Assembly (NCBI GenBank): GCA_002840355.1 | Contig: PHAL01000001.1 | Coordinates: forward strand, 1-64,000 | Direction: 5' to 3' | From: Elusimicrobia bacterium HGW-Elusimicrobia-3 | Lineage (GTDB): Bacteria; Elusimicrobiota; Elusimicrobia; Elusimicrobiales; UBA9959 | DNA: 64,000 nucleotides | Shown here: positions 62,105 through 64,000 of the stretch, piece by piece | Numbering within the stretch: the first letter of the stretch is position 1 | How the letters are laid out: each line of letters begins with the position of its first letter | The notes under the pieces: model-generated | What the model was told of the DNA's origin: nothing | Seen by the model: only the letters and a program-made list of their open reading frames with translations | Database searches by the model: none | Program-made: the position numbers and the translations under genes

Positions 62105-62980
62105 ATGAAAGGCATTATTCTGGCGGGCGGGGCGGGGACGCGGCTGTATCCCATAACCAGCGTGGTGTGCAAACAACTGCTGCCGGTTTACGACAAGCCG
62201 ATGATCTATTACCCGCTGTCGGCGCTGATGCTGGCGGGCATACGGGAGATACTGATAATTTCGACCCCGACGGACCTGCCGCGATTTCGCGAGATATTCG
62301 GCGACGGCTCGGCGTGGGGGCTTAAACTTTCTTATATAGAGCAGCCAAAGCCCGAGGGCATAGCGCAGGCTTTTCTGCTGGCCGAAGACTTTATTGGCAA
62401 AGACGACGCCTGCCTGGTACTTGGGGACAACATTTTTTACGGGCACGGCCTGCCGGAAGCCTTTCTCAGGGCGGTAAAGAGCGCCAGATCCGGGAAGGCC
62501 ACCGTGTTCGGTTATTATGTCACCGACCCGCAGCGCTATGGCGTGGTCGCCTTCGGTAAAAAGGGCGAAACTACTTCCATCGAGGAGAAGCCCGCAAAGC
62601 CCCGCAGTAATTATGCCGTTACCGGGCTGTACTTCTATCCCAACAGCGTCGTTAAAACCGCCAAAGCCATAAGGCCCAGCGCCCGCGGCGAGCTGGAGAT
62701 CACCGATGTTAATAAAGTCTTCCTGAAGCGCAACAGACTCAATGTCGAGCTGCTCGGGCGCGGCTACGCCTGGCTGGATACCGGCACCTTCGAGAGCCTG
62801 CTGGAGGCCGGGGAATTCATCGCCACCGTAGAGAAGCGCCAGGGCTTAAAGATTGCCTGCATCGAAGAGATAGCCTATAACCAGGGCTGGATCTCCAAAG
62901 AGAGCCTGCTGCGCATGGCCGAAGGCCTCAACAAGAACAGCTACGGCGCTTACCTGAAGAAAGTGGCGGGAGGACAATAA
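62105..62980 (+). CDS. rfbA: Glucose-1-phosphate thymidylyltransferase
   Basis: The start is ATG 62105 with GGAG; the ORF-track start lies in the previous gene. The 291-residue nucleotidyltransferase has the signature [33 protein letters not shown] and [19 protein letters not shown]. It makes dTDP-glucose, the first step of dTDP-L-rhamnose synthesis. It overlaps rfbC by one base. Confidence 0.96.
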   Translation: MKGIILAGGAGTRLYPITSVVCKQLLPVYDKPMIYYPLSALMLAGIREILIISTPTDLPRFREIFGDGSAWGLKLSYIEQPKPEGIAQAFLLAEDFIGKDDACLVLGDNIFYGHGLPEAFLRAVKSARSGKATVFGYYVTDPQRYGVVAFGKKGETTSIEEKPAKPRSNYAVTGLYFYPNSVVKTAKAIRPSARGELEITDVNKVFLKRNRLNVELLGRGYAWLDTGTFESLLEAGEFIATVEKRQGLKIACIEEIAYNQGWISKESLLRMAEGLNKNSYGAYLKKVAGGQ

Positions 62981-63522
62981 TGCCTTTTGAATTCGAAGGT
63001 CTGGAACTCGACGGCGCGGTTCTGATAAAACCGCGGGTCTTCTCCGACGAACGCGGTTTCTTCGTTGAGAGCTACAAGCGCAGCGACTTTCTCGCCGCTG
63101 GCATAGCGGCAGAGTTCGTTCAGGACAATCATTCCAAGTCGGATAAGGGCGTGCTGCGCGGCCTGCATTACCAGCGCGGCGCCGCCGCGCAGGGCAAGCT
63201 GGTGCGCTGCATAAACGGGGCCATGCTCGACGTGGCCGTGGACCTGCGGCGCGGATCGGCCACCTTCGGCAAATGGCTGGCCACCGAGCTGAGCTCCATA
63301 AACGCCCATATGCTGTACCTGCCGCCCGGTTTTGCGCACGGCTTCCTGGTGCTCAGCGAGACCGCGGAGATCCTTTACAAGTGCACAGCCGAATATTCCG
63401 CCAAGGACGACGCCGGCGTGCGCTGGGACGACCCCGACATCGGAGTGGAGTGGGGCATCACCGACCCGATACTTTCAGTCAAGGACGACGCCCTGCCGCT
63501 GCTTAAGGACGCCCAACTCTGA
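62980..63522 (+). CDS. rfbC: dTDP-4-dehydrorhamnose 3,5-epimerase
   Basis: The 180-residue cupin has the full active-site set: RGFFVESY, FVQDNHSKS, LRGLHYQ with the base His 63, PPGFAHGF and LYKCTAEY with the catalytic Tyr. It epimerises C3 and C5 of the 4-keto sugar. It overlaps rfbA and rfbD by one base each, so the three are one translational block. The dehydratase rfbB is not in the window. Confidence 0.96.
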   Translation: MPFEFEGLELDGAVLIKPRVFSDERGFFVESYKRSDFLAAGIAAEFVQDNHSKSDKGVLRGLHYQRGAAAQGKLVRCINGAMLDVAVDLRRGSATFGKWLATELSSINAHMLYLPPGFAHGFLVLSETAEILYKCTAEYSAKDDAGVRWDDPDIGVEWGITDPILSVKDDALPLLKDAQL

Positions 63523-64000
63523 TGAGGGTTCTGATCACCGGTTCAAAAGGCCAGCTGGGCGCGGCTTTCGTGCGGCGCTTCGAGGCCAATGGCTGGGACT
63601 ACGCCTGCGCCGACGTGGACACGCTGGATATTACCAACATCAATGCCGTGATGGACGCGGTTATCCCTTACCGCCCCGGGCTGATAATCAATTGCGCCTC
63701 CTACAACCTGGTGGACAAGGCCGAGACCGAACCCGAGCAGGCCTACGCCGTAAACGCCGAGGGCGTGCGCCACCTGGCCCTGGCCGCCCGCCGGCTGGAA
63801 TCCAAACTGCTGCATTTCGGCACCGACTATGTCTTCGACGGCGCCAAGGCGGCGCCGTACTCCGAGACCGACGCCGCGAACCCGCTGAATAGATACGGAG
63901 CCTCCAAGCTGAAGGGGGAAGCCTACGCGCTGGAGACACCGGACGCGCTGGTGCTGCGGCTGAGCTGGGTGTACGGCGCGGGGCAGCAGAATTTCATTCA
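63522..64000 (+). CDS. rfbD: dTDP-4-dehydrorhamnose reductase (partial, runs off the window)
   Basis: ATG 63522 overlaps the rfbC stop by one base. About 159 residues are present: VLITGSKGQLGAAF, NCASYNLVDKAETEPEQAYAVNAEG, HFGTDYVFDGAK, and the NRYGASKLKGE Tyr-Lys site, all typical of RmlD. It performs the final NAD(P)H reduction to dTDP-L-rhamnose. The 3' end lies beyond 64000. Confidence 0.95.
   Translation, partial: MRVLITGSKGQLGAAFVRRFEANGWDYACADVDTLDITNINAVMDAVIPYRPGLIINCASYNLVDKAETEPEQAYAVNAEGVRHLALAARRLESKLLHFGTDYVFDGAKAAPYSETDAANPLNRYGASKLKGEAYALETPDALVLRLSWVYGAGQQNFI

Overview
The window is GC-rich chromosomal DNA from a Gram-negative-type bacterium. Lipoproteins, outer-membrane barrels and Wza/Wzc export proteins imply an outer membrane. 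The core housekeeping genes, the FecR/barrel gene sets and several orphan families would fit a free-living Elusimicrobiota-like or similar candidate lineage, but nothing here fixes the phylum. Most of the window has strongly GC-biased codons (44 of 60 bases G+C in the hand-counted line at 25501). Two stretches differ: the restriction-modification island (about 0.2-9.1 kb, falling in GC from hsdS on) and a glycan cassette (about 40.4-57.7 kb; 19 of 60 in the line at 43201).

Region 1 (1-9.3 kb) begins with the tail of an exported Ig-like protein. Next comes a type I restriction-modification operon of unusual make-up: hsdR, a Fic-domain protein with its own consensus promoter, hsdM, hsdS, and two uncharacterised genes that each carry a HEPN-like R-x(4-5)-H motif. 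Copies of a short motif (AAAACGAACTTTTT and relatives) lie on both sides of this island, and a tRNA-Glu 3' end faces it. Region 2 (9.3-33.1 kb) is ordinary host backbone: an M23 peptidase/bactofilin/SurA-like envelope cluster, an ABC exporter, a polysaccharide deacetylase, an AI-2E/cyclic-nucleotide operon, ileS-lspA with downstream lipoprotein, GT-C and peptidase genes, a CPC-type metal ATPase, queF, thrS, three tRNAs in total, a degenerate REP-type transposase and a FecR/outer-membrane-barrel pair.

Region 3 (33.1-64 kb) is a large exopolysaccharide/O-antigen locus. A host-like export core (tyrosine phosphatase, O-antigen ligase-like protein, Wza, Wzc, barrel protein) is interrupted between wza and wzc by a DUF3800 gene and a strong candidate small structured RNA. 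An A+T-rich assembly cassette follows: flippase, polymerase, six glycosyltransferases, three methyltransferases, initiating sugar transferase, aldo/keto reductase, split transketolase and galE. Its edges fall inside fcl and inside the capD-like gene, where composition changes abruptly, so the cassette looks exchanged by recombination in shared flanking genes. A CsgG-like/FecR pair and a dTDP-rhamnose set (rfbA, rfbC, partial rfbD, plus an rfbC paralogue lacking the catalytic His) close the window.

Cross-cutting signals are: (i) five genes whose ATG sits 6-7 bases after a TGnTAnAAT-type -10 box, predicting leaderless mRNAs; (ii) three copies of a REP-like palindrome around CTATCGAGGCGAAGCCTCGA, one of which supplies the stop codon of a gene; (iii) a TTGACA-N17-TATAAT promoter placed exactly one start-site distance before a long hairpin. 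All identifications are from reading the sequence; no searches were run.
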